Origin: Closterium sp. NIES-65
Lineage: Eukaryota > Streptophyta > Zygnematophyceae > Desmidiales > Closteriaceae
Assembly: GCA_948144175.1 (NCBI GenBank)
Contig: CANXME010001989.1
Span: forward strand, 593,245 to 657,244
Reading direction: 5' to 3'
Length of the DNA: 64,000 bases
The translations under genes and the position numbers were made by a program. Positions 13,601-20,900 of the stretch are shown piece by piece. Position 1 is the first letter of the stretch, and each line of letters begins with the position of its first letter. The notes beneath the pieces were generated by a model, which saw only the letters and a program-made list of their open reading frames with translations, did not search any database and was not told the DNA's origin.

Positions 13601-13752
13601 GTGTGAGGCGCGGCGACACGTGCGGCCTGCTGATCGCTAAGAGATACAGCCGCAGCATTGACATGTTTAGGAGCCTTAATCACGGTTATGATTGTGCAGT
13701 GAGTAGGTTGTGGATTGGCATGTTGCTCTGTTTGCCTGCGGTTATCTTATAG
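2..13752 (+). CDS. Lectin-EGF-LysM multidomain gene, copy 1 (5' partial)
   Basis: Spliced gene read by hand as join(<2..1034, 3137..3516, 3920..4451, 4923..5972, 7270..7437, 8020..8166, 8944..9056, 10522..10617, 11240..11335, 12219..12509, 13534..13752). Every junction is GT-AG and phases agree, giving 1374 codons plus stop (TAG at 13750). Order of modules: Ser/Ala-rich exon, L-type lectin 1 (two exons), L-type lectin 2 (one exon), EGF-like 1 and 2, then four LysM or LysM-like units. LysM and L-type lectin folds bind N-acetylglucosamine polymers and other glycans, so an extracellular glycan-binding role is inferred; no kinase or C-terminal membrane segment follows. The 5' end (leader exon and start of exon 2) lies outside the window, as shown by comparison with copy 2. 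No internal stop was found. Function in the organism is unknown. Confidence 0.75.
1371..1580 (+). repeat. 30-bp minisatellite, 7 units
   Basis: Seven contiguous 30-bp units, such as those starting at 1371, 1401 and 1431, with a core GCGAAATCCC and CCGCGCGGAT boundary. Because 30 is a multiple of three the array is open in several frames on both strands (a 10-residue repeat like GSGGEIPFPR). It lies inside an intron, so I treat it as non-coding. Confidence 0.8.
1928..2324 (-). mobile_element. TRIM (miniature LTR retrotransposon)
   Basis: A 397-bp element with 87-bp terminal repeats at 1928-2014 and 2238-2324 (3 differences), TGTAAC...GTTACA ends, and a perfect 5-bp target duplication GGATT (1923-1927 and 2325-2329). 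On the minus strand the 5' repeat is followed after two bases by TGGAATCAGAGCC, close to the plant initiator-Met tRNA primer site TGGTATCAGAGCC. A G-rich tract precedes the 3' repeat. The internal 223 bp codes for nothing. These are the defining features of a terminal-repeat retrotransposon in miniature. Confidence 0.85.
2221..2235 (-). other. TRIM primer binding site
   Basis: The minus strand reads TGGAATCAGAGCCTA directly inside the 5' terminal repeat, a one-mismatch match to the tRNA-iMet primer site. It is followed on the same strand by GGTTCGAATCC (2209-2219), an exact match to the Pol III B-box/T-arm consensus. Confidence 0.75.
3137..3516 (+). CDS. Copy 1 exon 3: L-type lectin 1, N-terminal half
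   Basis: The acceptor CTGCAG ends at 3136 and restores the frame left open by exon 2. The product contains PFSFSTSFTFRIS and GGEGLAFVMLP, the signature strands of legume-type lectins (compare FsTsFtF and GGdGLAFvl in the family). It ends DDSQ at donor CAG|GTATGC. Length 380 bp, identical to the exon in copy 2. Confidence 0.85.
3920..4451 (+). CDS. Copy 1 exon 4: L-type lectin 1, C-terminal half
   Basis: Begins after acceptor ACACAG. LAVEFDT carries the Glu/Asp pair that binds Mn/Ca in L-type lectins, HHVGVNLHG matches the HvGIdvNs strand, HYNASSSHLTVWL matches the YN...L.V strand, and VGFTAATG...VLGWTFQ is the closing strand. A Ser/Pro-rich loop interrupts it. It ends at donor GTGAG (4452) in phase 1. 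Confidence 0.85.
4452..4922 (+). repeat. Intron 4 of copy 1 with stuttered donor and T/GT tract
   Basis: Immediately after the donor, segments like GGTGAGTTCCAAGT recur at about 4451, 4482 and 4498. A T tract of about 34 bp followed by (GT)n lies at 4575-4627. No exon was recognised. Confidence 0.6.
4923..5972 (+). CDS. Copy 1 exon 5: L-type lectin 2
   Basis: A whole second lectin domain in one exon: DSFSFPYI opening strand, FTFTYGFSMNTSASQGLAFVIS, RSVAVEWDT metal-site strand, IHIGVNSDFN, WQMRVDYNGSSKEMLIRW, and LVVGFTSA...LSSWTFRF closing strand. A Ser/Gly linker (GGT/AGC repeats, 5693-5850) sits between strands and is shorter in copy 2. The exon ends at donor ACAG|GTAAAA in phase 1, feeding the EGF exon in frame. 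Confidence 0.85.
6501..6877 (+). repeat. 29-bp minisatellite, 13 units
   Basis: Thirteen head-to-tail copies of a 29-bp unit beginning CACACTCACCCTCATCCCTC, almost identical, from 6501 to 6877. Intronic. Copy 2 carries only a few related units near 45298-45370. Confidence 0.9.
6971..7096 (+). repeat. (CTC)n microsatellite
   Basis: About 126 bp of uninterrupted CTC/TCC triplets. It reads as poly-Leu, poly-Gly or poly-Arg in different frames but is intronic. The pyrimidine/purine asymmetry could form triplex DNA (inference). Confidence 0.95.
7270..7437 (+). CDS. Copy 1 exon 6: EGF-like module 1
   Basis: 168 bp, same length as in copy 2, phase 1 at both ends. Cys-rich: YCNHSPVLPCGMGTC, then SCKCALKFP and SCFPG. 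The spacing is EGF-like but with a long insert between the third and fourth Cys. Acceptor GGGCAG, donor CCTG|GTGAG. Confidence 0.8.
7438..8019 (+). other. Intron 6 of copy 1
   Basis: Pyrimidine-rich. It has a 28-bp triplicate of the CCCCCACTGCTGAGGTGGA type (about 7583-7670) and repeated TTCTCTTCCACCTC units (7743-7805, 7909-7925). A perfect 16-bp palindrome with ACGT core is at 7843-7858. No exon seen. Confidence 0.55.
8020..8166 (+). CDS. Copy 1 exon 7: EGF-like module 2
   Basis: 147 bp, same length and phase as in copy 2. YTCRQLSSNPCAPGVCIDG followed by GSYSCLCPSPYF and CSLG has the classic EGF order (C-x7-C-x4-C-x9-C-x1-C) with the GSYSC.C turn typical of calcium-type EGF modules. The donor GG|GTAAGT is duplicated with 10-15 exon bases at 8189-8218. 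Confidence 0.85.
8167..8943 (+). other. Intron 7 of copy 1
   Basis: Contains a duplicated exon 7 end plus donor (about 8189-8218), a GAGGCGCCTC palindrome followed by AAAA (8254-8263), and a 72-bp tandem repeat (8361-8630) whose units are separated by TTTTTGACGTCTCAAAAG. It ends in a pyrimidine tract before acceptor TCTACAG at 8943. Confidence 0.6.
8361..8630 (+). repeat. 72-bp tandem repeat, about 3.7 units
   Basis: Units start at 8361, 8433, 8505 and 8577 and are virtually identical. Each joins the next at a GACGTCTCAAAAG palindrome-like junction. Confidence 0.9.
8944..9056 (+). CDS. Copy 1 exon 8: LysM 1, first half
   Basis: 113 bp, same as copy 2. FGLTCPLILNTFGLTQTQFF matches the LysM core (GdTC..Ia..fgls...ll) with the G-D replaced by G-L. 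It ends SENK in phase 0 at donor AAG|GTAAAG. Confidence 0.75.
9821..9937 (+). repeat. 39-bp tandem repeat, 3 units
   Basis: Units begin at 9821, 9860 and 9899 with GCCAATGGCTTGAGTGAGAA. Intronic. Confidence 0.9.
10268..10520 (+). repeat. 13-bp TCTGATACCATGC array
   Basis: About 19 copies of TCTGATACCATGC with minor variants, ending in the exon 9 acceptor TACCAG. Copy 2 keeps only 3-4 copies (about 43236-43285). Confidence 0.9.
10522..10617 (+). CDS. Copy 1 exon 9: LysM 1 end / LysM 2 start
   Basis: 96 bp, phase 0 at both ends, same as copy 2. GFQCRAPIPAGTLVNV closes LysM 1. CTAMYTVNH opens LysM 2, and the donor CAT|GTAAGT joins exactly to GGCGACACC of exon 10 to give YTVNHGDTC, the canonical LysM start. 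That join is the best evidence for the exon borders. Confidence 0.85.
10618..11239 (+). other. Intron 9 of copy 1
   Basis: The last 30 bases of exon 9 plus its donor recur at 10640-10676. GAGTCGAG and TCGACTCG inverted motifs follow at 10740-10770. A degenerate copy of the next exon lies at about 11120-11175, just before the true exon. Confidence 0.6.
11240..11335 (+). CDS. Copy 1 exon 10: LysM 2 core
   Basis: 96 bp, same as copy 2. GDTCDSINALFDTQIEPLNP is a textbook LysM helix-loop-helix, followed by ALSCSDG. Acceptor CTGCAG, donor CAG|GTGAG. Partial duplicates of its 3' end plus donor occur at 11411-11446 and 11534-11573. Confidence 0.88.
11336..12218 (+). other. Intron 10 of copy 1
   Basis: Contains two exon 10 end duplicates, GAGGCGCCTC palindromes (11369-11378, 11393-11402, 11492-11501) and a 10-11-bp array CCCCAATATAC/CCCCAGTATAC (11768-11935). 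C/T-rich TTGTTGCTCCTCCCCC units (12040-12200) precede the acceptor. Confidence 0.6.
12219..12509 (+). CDS. Copy 1 exon 11: LysM-like unit 3
   Basis: 291 bp, same length as in copy 2, phase 0 at both ends. LLCVAF finishes LysM 2 (vGqqLCv pattern). TCQGLWQAFSL, then FFQLNPGLPC and LQGNTV, is a LysM-like unit that lacks the leading GD. Acceptor CCGCAG, donor CGG|GTGGGT. Confidence 0.82.
12510..13533 (+). repeat. Intron 11 of copy 1 with 14-bp minisatellite
   Basis: From about 12531 to 13066 a 14-bp unit (GTATGGGACCAGGT) is repeated about 38 times with scattered substitutions. Since 14 is not a multiple of three it yields the 14-residue repeat MGPGVWDQVYGTRC in all frames. Copy 2 has about three units (40761-40801). 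Low-complexity GTAAGGGAT-type sequence follows to 13330. Confidence 0.9.
13534..13752 (+). CDS. Copy 1 exon 12: LysM 4 and C-terminus
   Basis: VCVAG ends unit 3. YSVRRGDTCGLLIAKRYSRS, FRSLNHGYDC and LWIGMLLCLP make a complete fourth LysM (GdTC..., LNpg..C, lwvGq.LClp). The frame stays open through a GTGAGT-like site at 13699 and stops at 13750-13752. Reading through is preferred because it completes the LysM and copy 2 does the same. A hydrophobic tail of a few residues follows. Confidence 0.8.
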   Translation, partial: VCVAGVDARPVSGLSCSTKRTYSVRRGDTCGLLIAKRYSRSIDMFRSLNHGYDCAVSRLWIGMLLCLPAVIL

Positions 13753-14165
13753 TAGCCTTTACCCATGAGGGCTCCTCTTTTCAAATCAAGCTCTATCAGA
13801 CCATGAACAACCTTTTTTTCATAGCTACCACAGTTTGCCTCCAAATGGCAATGCAGAAGAGAATGTAGATCGATTGCCCTAGTCCATTATGCGAAGTATT
13901 CCCCTTCAAGGGTTTTTTTGCCAAGACATGAAGGATCAATGAACTGGCTTGTCACTTTCTTGCGCTCGCGGCATTGTGCTTACCATAATCACTAGCATAT
14001 TAGACCATAGGGTCTTACGAAAACCACACGAAAATGTTGTGGAGAGTCTTATCAAATATTACTAATTTTGTAAGACTCGGGTGACCAGGTCTTATGATAA
14101 TGATACAGTTTTTGAAGTTGTATTTGAATGTAATGATCATTAGGACTCCTTTTTGCAATGCGTAA
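13753..14165. other. 3' flank of copy 1
   Basis: AT-richer sequence unlike the exons. No gene recognised. It ends in CGTAA, the left target duplication of copia element 2. Homology to copy 2 stops within a few bases of the stop codon. Confidence 0.5.
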
Positions 14166-14205
14166 TGTCAAACTAGATATATGTTATGATAGAATATGTA
14201 GGCTT
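14166..14205 (+). repeat. Element 2 5' LTR, first 40 bp
   Basis: Matches the start of the 3' LTR at 32409, including ATGTTATGATAGAATATGTA, and breaks after GGCTT. The same GGCTT reopens the LTR at 24225. Confidence 0.85.
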
Positions 14206-15351
14206 TGTTGGGCTGAAAAGGCCCTTAGGATCTTTGCACGACTTGATTCAACGTAGGATGATGTAATAGCGGAAGCGTCTTTAATAAGAACTTTGTGAAC
14301 CACCTTGCGCTAGTATGTGAGGGCAAAGTAGATTGATTAAAACAAGCAAATACAAGGATTTATATACCGTGATCTCCCGGACAAAACACCCCCCCATGAT
14401 AGTACACCCCCGGGTAGCTTGTGCGGGGTGGGTGCTATGGGCGACCTCGTTTCTACTATACCCCCCTTTTTGGATGATTTTCTATAACACCCCCCTTTTC
14501 TTACGGATTCCTATTATAGCTGTTATCGAGTCTGATTCCTTACAGGAGAATATCGCGAGAATTGCTTCCTAGATGAAATTTCGCGTGTACTTGCACTTAG
14601 AATCCGCCTACATTTCCCCCTCCCACAATCTCACTGTCGCCACCCTGGCGAATCTTTCGCTGCAAGTGGACAGTTCCTCCATCCCACATTTTAGGAAGTT
14701 GCCACGCTGGCAAATCTTCCGCTGCAAGTGGCCCGAAAGGTGAAACTCACATTCTCGCCAGAACTCACATTCTCGCCTCAAACTGTGATGTTTAATGACC
14801 ATTGAAACACCCAAACTGTCTAATTAAAACCGAGATGCAAAATAGTGAACCCAAACCCAACTTGAAAGGGCGCAGGGACGAGTTTGCCGGGCGAAACAAA
14901 GTTTAGACGGACTGAGAAGTTTGTACCGTTTCAAACGCTGCGGACGTGCAAATCGAACACCTTTGATTGGTTCCCGCCAAAATTGAGACATTTTCCTGAT
15001 GTGTGGCGTCGCACTTCTCATTGCTAAGCCCGCACGACAATTGCACAGGCGATCGTTTCAGTCTGTCCAAGCGATTTGGGCCCAACTGATGTTTCAAGTT
15101 GGGATGGGGTGAACTACTACCAATTTTGCGTCGGAAGTTCTAAGTAGCTAGGCTAAGCATAGGCTATGTCTCAACTTAGGCCCTCGTTATCTACACATGT
15201 ATTAATCAGAATGTCCGTCGTGTTGTATCCGAAAGCTATGAGTGTAAGCTTTTCAGTCTGTCCCTTTGTGCCCGCGTTTTTCCGTCCCGTCGCCCACGCG
15301 ATCTCCTCTCACCTCCCTTACCCACGCGATTGTCACCGCCCTTCGGTGGCT
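14206..15351. other. Left arm of the 2.58 kb insertion
   Basis: No recognisable gene. It contains C-tract clusters (14388-14510), the left half of the subterminal inverted repeat, and a repeated AACTCACATTCTCGCC segment (about 14742-14775). Confidence 0.45.
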
Positions 15352-15356
15352 CGTCC

Positions 15357-15488
15357 TGTCAGAGTATTATAGCTGATGCATGTTTGTAGGCTATAGTGGG
15401 GTAGCACATATGGGGTACAGCTTTCTAGGGTTGTATTTGTACCCAACTCTGACTTAGTCATCATTCATTCCTGTTCACTTGTTTCACA
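15357..15488 (+). repeat. Element 1 5' LTR
   Basis: 132 bp, TGTCAGAG...TTTCACA. Contains the core GGCTATAGTGGGGTAGC and GGGGTACA shared by all copia families in the window. Confidence 0.95.
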
Positions 15489-16538
15489 TGGTATAGAGCG
15501 GGTCCTTCCTTAGGACCGTTTTTTTTAGGGCCCACCGAAGCGCGCCCCGAGGCGCGCCCTTTTTTTTTAGCGACCCCTCGGGTCGCCATTTCCCTCGCGG
15601 CCCCGATGTCCCTCAGACGCGGCCCCGCCACCCCTCCTGATCGCGGCCCCGCCGCCTGCTTGGCGCGGCCCCGCCGCCGGCTCTGACGCGGCCCTGCCGC
15701 CCGCTTCGTCGCGGCCCCGCCGCCTGCTTGACGCGGCCCCGCCGCCTCCACTGACGCGGCCCCGCCGCCGGCTCTGACGCGGCCCTGCCGCCCGCTTCGT
15801 CGCGGCCCCGCCGCCTGCTTGACGCGGCCCCGCCGCCTCCACTGACGCGGCCCCACCGCCGGCTCCGCCGCTGCACCCTACGGCCCGCCGCTGCACCCTA
15901 CGGCCCGCCGCCTCACCTGACGGCCCCGCCGCTGCACCTGCCGGCCCGCCGCTGCACCCAGCGGCCCGCCGCTTCACCTGACGGCCCCGCCGCTGCACCT
16001 GCCGGCCCGCCGCTGCACCCTACGGCCCGCCGCTGCACCCTACGGCCCGCCGCTGCACCCTACGGCCCGCCGCCCCACCTGGTCGGCCCGCCGCTGCACC
16101 CTACGGCCCCGCCGCTGCACCTGCCGGCCCGCCGCTGCACCGGTCGACCCGCCGCTGCACCTGACGGCCCCGCCCCTGCATCTCCCGGCCGAGCCGCCCC
16201 AGCAGCAGAGCCGCCCCAGCAGCCGAACCGCCCGGGAGCCGAGCCGCCCAACGCCGAGCCGCCCGGGACCCGAGCCGCCCTGCCGCCGAGCCGCCCGGGA
16301 GCCGAGCCGCCCTGCACCCGAGCCACCCTGCCGCCGAGCCGCCCGGGAGCCGAGCCGCCCTGCGCCCGAGCCGCCCAGCCGCCGAGCCGCCCGGGAGCCG
16401 AGCCGCTGTGCACCCGAGCCGCCCGGTCGCTGAGCCGCCTTTCTGCAGAGCTGCACGACCTGCCCTGCCTGGTGAGCACAGTCCCACTGACACTGCGAGC
16501 TCTTTCCCTACTGCTTGCACTACGTCGCTGTCGTCGCC
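15489..16538 (+). other. Element 1 GC-rich leader
   Basis: About 1 kb between primer site and gag start, made of degenerate repeats of GCGGCCCCGCCGCC, TGCACCCTACGGCCCGCCGC and GAGCCGCCCGGGAGCC. It is open in some frames but compositionally repetitive, so I call it untranslated. Element 3 and the 36691-38127 element carry similar leaders. Confidence 0.65.
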
Positions 16539-17831
16539 ATGGCTACCCCTAGTGTCCTAGCTTTTGACGCTGAGGGTCGCGCCATTGATTTTGAGGTCTG
16601 GTTAGACGACCTGCAGCTGTTCTTACAGTGCGACAGGGCTGACGACCTTTCTCTCTTTGACCTCACCTCTGGCGCCTCTCCTGCTCCTGCTGCTGATGCT
16701 GATCCCACTGTCCGCTCTCAGTGGGCAACCCGCGATGCTGCTGCACGTCTTGCTGTGCGTCGCCACCTCCCTACCTCTGAGCGTGCGCACTTTAGTCAGT
16801 ACAAGAGTGCTCAGACCTTGTACGACGCTGTAGTTGCGCGCTACTCCTCCCCTGCCACTGCTGCACTGAGCCGTCTCATGCTTCCCTACCTCTTTCCTGA
16901 CCTCTCTGCCTTTCCCACTGTTGCTGACCTCATTACGCACCTCCGCACTAGTGACACTCGCTACCGCGCCGCCCTTCCTGCTGAGTTCTGCGCTAAGAAC
17001 CCACCCCCCATGTACATCGCTCTCTACTACGTAGTCGCGCGCCTCCCTGACTCCCTTTGCGTCGTCAGGGACCACTTTCTCGCAGTCTGTCCCACCACCC
17101 TCACCGTCGACCTCCTCGAGAAGGCCCTCCTCGCAGCGGAGAAGAGCATAGTCGCTGTAGGTGCTTCTCGTGGTGACCCTCGCACCCCCATCTTTGAGGG
17201 GTGCTCTCCTTCCCCCTTGCTGCCCTCTGTTGCCTCTGCTGCTGCTGCCGACCTGCTTGGTCTTGAGTCGGTCGGCGCGGCGTCTACCCCTAGTGGGAGA
17301 CGTCGCTCCAGCAAGGGCAATGGGGGCAAGGGCGCGGGTGGAGCTGGAGGGGGCGGTGGCGGTGGCGGCGGTGGCGGCAGAGGGAGTGGGGGTGGCGGCG
17401 GGACTAGTGGCGGGGGTGGTGGTGGTGGTGGCAGCAGCGGCGGAGACGGTGGTGGTGGTGCCAGCGGTGGTGGTGGAGGCAGCGGCGGAGGTGGAGGCGG
17501 CGGAGGTGGAGGCGGTGGAGGCGGCAGCGGAGGAGGCGGTGGTGGTGGAGGAGGTGGAGCTGGTCGAGGTGGTACCCAGCAGCGTAGCGGCGGTGGTGGT
17601 GGCCAGCGCTCGCAGCGGCAGCAGCAGCAGCGCTCGCGGGACATCCCTCCGCCTCAGCAGCTTCGTGAGTGGTACGCTGGGCGTCAGAGGGGTGGGGGTA
17701 CTGGTCCCTGCACCTACGTTCTTCGTTCCGGCGACCGCGCGGGTGAGCAGTGTGGGGGTGCCCACGCCACCCAGCGCTGCTTTGGCCGCCTGACGGACGC
17801 TTGGCGTCAGCAGTTCCCTGGGGCTAGTTAG
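16539..17831 (+). CDS. gag: Element 1 Gag
   Basis: Structural capsid protein of the retrotransposon particle. I start it at GCCATGG (16539) because the homologous start is kept in elements 2 and 3 (MAT-). Order: a UBN2/copia-type gag region (EVWLDDLQLFLQ, ..HFSQYKSAQTLYDAVVARY.., TLTVDLLEKALLAAEKSIVAVGA), a Gly-rich stretch (about residues 265-350), then REWYAGRQRGGG and a Cys/His cluster C-x13-C-x3-H-x4-C in place of the usual CX2CX4HX4C knuckle. It ends at amber codon 17829-17831, in frame with pol. Confidence 0.85.
   Translation: MATPSVLAFDAEGRAIDFEVWLDDLQLFLQCDRADDLSLFDLTSGASPAPAADADPTVRSQWATRDAAARLAVRRHLPTSERAHFSQYKSAQTLYDAVVARYSSPATAALSRLMLPYLFPDLSAFPTVADLITHLRTSDTRYRAALPAEFCAKNPPPMYIALYYVVARLPDSLCVVRDHFLAVCPTTLTVDLLEKALLAAEKSIVAVGASRGDPRTPIFEGCSPSPLLPSVASAAAADLLGLESVGAASTPSGRRRSSKGNGGKGAGGAGGGGGGGGGGGRGSGGGGGTSGGGGGGGGSSGGDGGGGASGGGGGSGGGGGGGGGGGGGGSGGGGGGGGGGAGRGGTQQRSGGGGGQRSQRQQQQRSRDIPPPQQLREWYAGRQRGGGTGPCTYVLRSGDRAGEQCGGAHATQRCFGRLTDAWRQQFPGAS
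17829..17831 (+). other. In-frame amber codon between gag and pol
   Basis: TAG in an otherwise uninterrupted frame from 16539 to 22442. Element 3 has GAG (Glu) at the aligned codon with the same following residues (IPRW). It is either a single G-to-T change that disables Pol, or a readthrough stop. The downstream context ATCCCT does not resemble the TMV-type CAATTA readthrough signal. Confidence 0.8.
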
Positions 17832-17906
17832 ATCCCTCGCTGGGATGAGCTTGTAAGGGCTGGTGTAGCGATCTTTGATCTTGATTTTGATGCTATCCTT
17901 GCTGCT

Positions 17907-20900
17907 ATGTATGCTGTGGATTATAGTGAGGAGAATGAGGGTTACCGGTGTTTCCAGCCCGACCCGGGCATTGGTACTGCTGCGCTAGGTGCTTGTGGGG
18001 CTGCTGCTCTAGGTGCCAGTGCGTCTGTGCTCTCAGGTACTGGTGAGACTGCGCTCTCAGGTACTGCGTCGTCCTCGTCCTCCCTCACTTTCACACTTGA
18101 CTCCGGGGCTTCTCGCTCCTTCTTTCGAGACCGCACTACCCTTACGCCGCTCGGCCGGCCGGTTGCGGTCTCCCTTGCTGACCCCTCTGGGGGTCCTGTC
18201 CTGTCTCACTTCTCCACTGTCCTCCCGTGTCCGGCTGCCCCTTCGGGCACCCTGTCTGGTCTGTACCTTCCCTCGTTCTCTACGAACTTGGTGAGTGGAG
18301 CGGACCTGCAGGATGTGGGTGTTCACCAGTTCACTCCTGCGAGTCAGCGGGTGACCCACTGCACGGAGGCACGCACAGGCCGACACCTGGCCACGTTCTC
18401 GCGTCGGCCGGGGTCGAGTCTCTACACCCTGACCGTTGAGTCTCCTCCTGTCCCTGCGTCTGGTCAGGTGGCTGCGTCGGGTCAGGTGCTTGCTGCTGCG
18501 TCCCGGTCAGGTCCTGAGTCTGCCCCCTGTTCTTGTCGCCTCCTGTCTCACGAGACTCTCCTGTGGCACCACCGTCTTGGCCACCCCTCCTTGCCCCGTC
18601 TTCGGAGCATGGCTTCCCGTGTCCTTGTCTCTGGTCTTCCCCAGTCTCTCCCTCCTCTCCCCTCCGGGCCAGGACCTTCCTGTGTCCCCTGTGTTGAGGG
18701 TCGCCTCCGGGCTACTCCTCACTCCTCCCACTTCCCCCCGACAGAGGCTCCCCTGCAGACGCTTCACATGGATGTGTGGGGCCCAGCCCCCGTCCGTGGG
18801 CAGGGTTACGAGCGCTACTTCCTGTTGGTGGTTGACGACTACTCGCGTTACACCACAGTCCTCCCCTTGCGCAGCAAGGGTGCGGTCACTGAGGTGCTGA
18901 TCGACTGGATCCGCGCGGCTCGTCTCCAGCTCAGGAAGAGCTTCGGCTCGGACTTTCCTGTTCTGCGTCTGCACTCGGACAGAGGCGGAGACTTCTCTTC
19001 TCGCCTTCTGCGGGACTACTGTCGTGCACGGGGGATCCGCCAAACCTTCACGCTTCCGGACTCACCACAGCAAAATGGGATTGCTGAGCGCCGCATTGGC
19101 ATGGTCATGGATGTCGCTCGTACGTCCATGATGCATGCGGCTGCCCCCCATTTTCTGTGGCCGTTTGCGGTGAGGTACGCGGCGCATCAGCTCAACCTTC
19201 ACCCCCGGGTCTCTCGGCCTGCGATGTCCCCAGCCTTGCTGTGGACGGGGAAGGTTGGCGATGCGTCTGTGTTCCGTGTCTGGGGATCTCGGGCGTTTGT
19301 CCGCGACTTGTCTGCGGACAAGCTGTCCCCTCGTGCTGCTCCCTGTGTCTTCCTTGGCTTCCCCACTGACGCCCCAGGGTGGCAGTTTTACCACCCCTCC
19401 TCTCGTCGTGTTCTGTCCTCCCAGGACGTCACGTTCGACGAGTCAGTCCCCTTCTACCGTCTCTTCCCCTACCGCACTCCTTCCCTCCCCCCTCCCCCGG
19501 ACTTCCTTGTGCCGGTTCCCCCCCCGGTAGACCCCCTCCCCCCTCAAGTTCCTGCCCCCTCAGGTGTGTCCCAGGTAGACGCCGTTGACCCGGTCGAGGT
19601 TACTGGTGACTCTGGTGCTGCTGCGGGTGCTGAGCCTGGGGGTGCTGACTCTGGGGGTGCTGTGCGCGGGGGTGCTGAGCCTGGGGGTGCTACTGCTGGG
19701 GGTGCTGGGCCTGAGGGTGCTACTGCGGAGGGTGTGGAGCCTGGGGGTGCTGAGCCGGGGGGTGCTGTGCCTGGAGGTGCTGGGTGTGGGGGTGCTGGGT
19801 CGGGAGCTGCTGAGCCTGGGGGTGCTGTGCTGGGAGCTGCTGAGCCTGGGGGTGCTGCGTCTGGAGCTGCTGAGCCTGGGGTTTCTCCTGCTGCTGCGTC
19901 TCGCCGGGAGCCCCTCTCTCCACAGGAGCTGCGCGAGTGGTTCGCTCGCCGCTGGAGGCGTGCTGCTGCGTCTGGAGGTGCTGCTGGAGCTGGAGCTGGA
20001 GCTTCTTCGACCGTCGAGGGTGCGGGTGCTGCCGGTCCCGGAGCTGCTGGACCTGCGGGTCCTCCTGGAGCTGGAGCTGCTGAGGACGTTGGTGCTGAGC
20101 CTACTGCTGTTGGTCCTGCCGCTGGAGGTGTGGGTGGCGCTGGTGCTGTCGCTGAGGGTGGTGATGCTGTCCTTGCTGAGTCTGGAGCTGCCGCGCGGCC
20201 TCGGCCGTACTTCGTTCCGCTCCTGCAGCAGGTTCTTGGTCTTTCTCCTCTAGTAGAGGGTCCACCACCTGTTCAGTCGCAGTCCCTGCTGGAGCCTTCC
20301 TCTCCACTGCCTGCTCCCTCTCCTTACACTGGTCCTACTGGAGGTCTTGCTGAGCGTCGTGAGCTTGCGTCTCGTCCCGCGTCGCCTGTTCGTGCTGCTC
20401 GCGCTAGTGGTCGCAGTTCGCGTCAGCGTCCTCCTCCTGTTCCTGGCACGCACCGGATGTCTTTGCGTCCGTCCACTGCTCCTCTGCGTGCCCCTTTGCC
20501 TTCTCCTCCTGAGTCCTCTCTTCCTGCGCTTGCCGACCCTGAGTCGGACTCTCTTCGTGCTGCCAGTCCTACTGTCACGCATCTCCTTGCTACTGTCGTC
20601 ACTGACCCCTCGTTTGAGTCCACTGCTGCGTCTGCCCTTGTCGCTGAGCTCGTCGACTTTGCTGCTCGCTGTCGTCTCGACTACGCTGCTAGTCTTGTTG
20701 CTGAGTCTGCGTCTGTCTGTCCTCCGTCCGTCGGGGGTGAGTGTGCTCTTGGCACGGACGTCCTAGAGGACAGGCAGGAGGAGTTACAGTGTCTAGCGGC
20801 TGCTTCACCTCATCTCGCGTCTGTACTGCTTGCCCCTGAGGGAGACCCGGATGCACTAGACATCCCGACTCCGCGTTCTTACGCGGAGGCCGTAGAGGGT

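Noticed and set aside
13699-13704. GTGAGT-like donor inside exon 12 implying a further exon
   Set aside because: Reading through completes a LysM (LWIGMLLCLP) and reaches a stop in both copies. No further LysM-like exon is visible downstream.
15461-16520. Minus-strand frames rich in RRGRVKQAAGPR and GRLGSRAARR
   Set aside because: Antisense of the repetitive leader of element 1, with no domain and no start context.
16623-17765. Long minus-strand frames opposite the Gly-rich part of gag (similar at 54474-55255)
   Set aside because: Antisense shadows of GC-rich gag with Thr/Pro-rich low complexity. The sense strand carries clear gag motifs.
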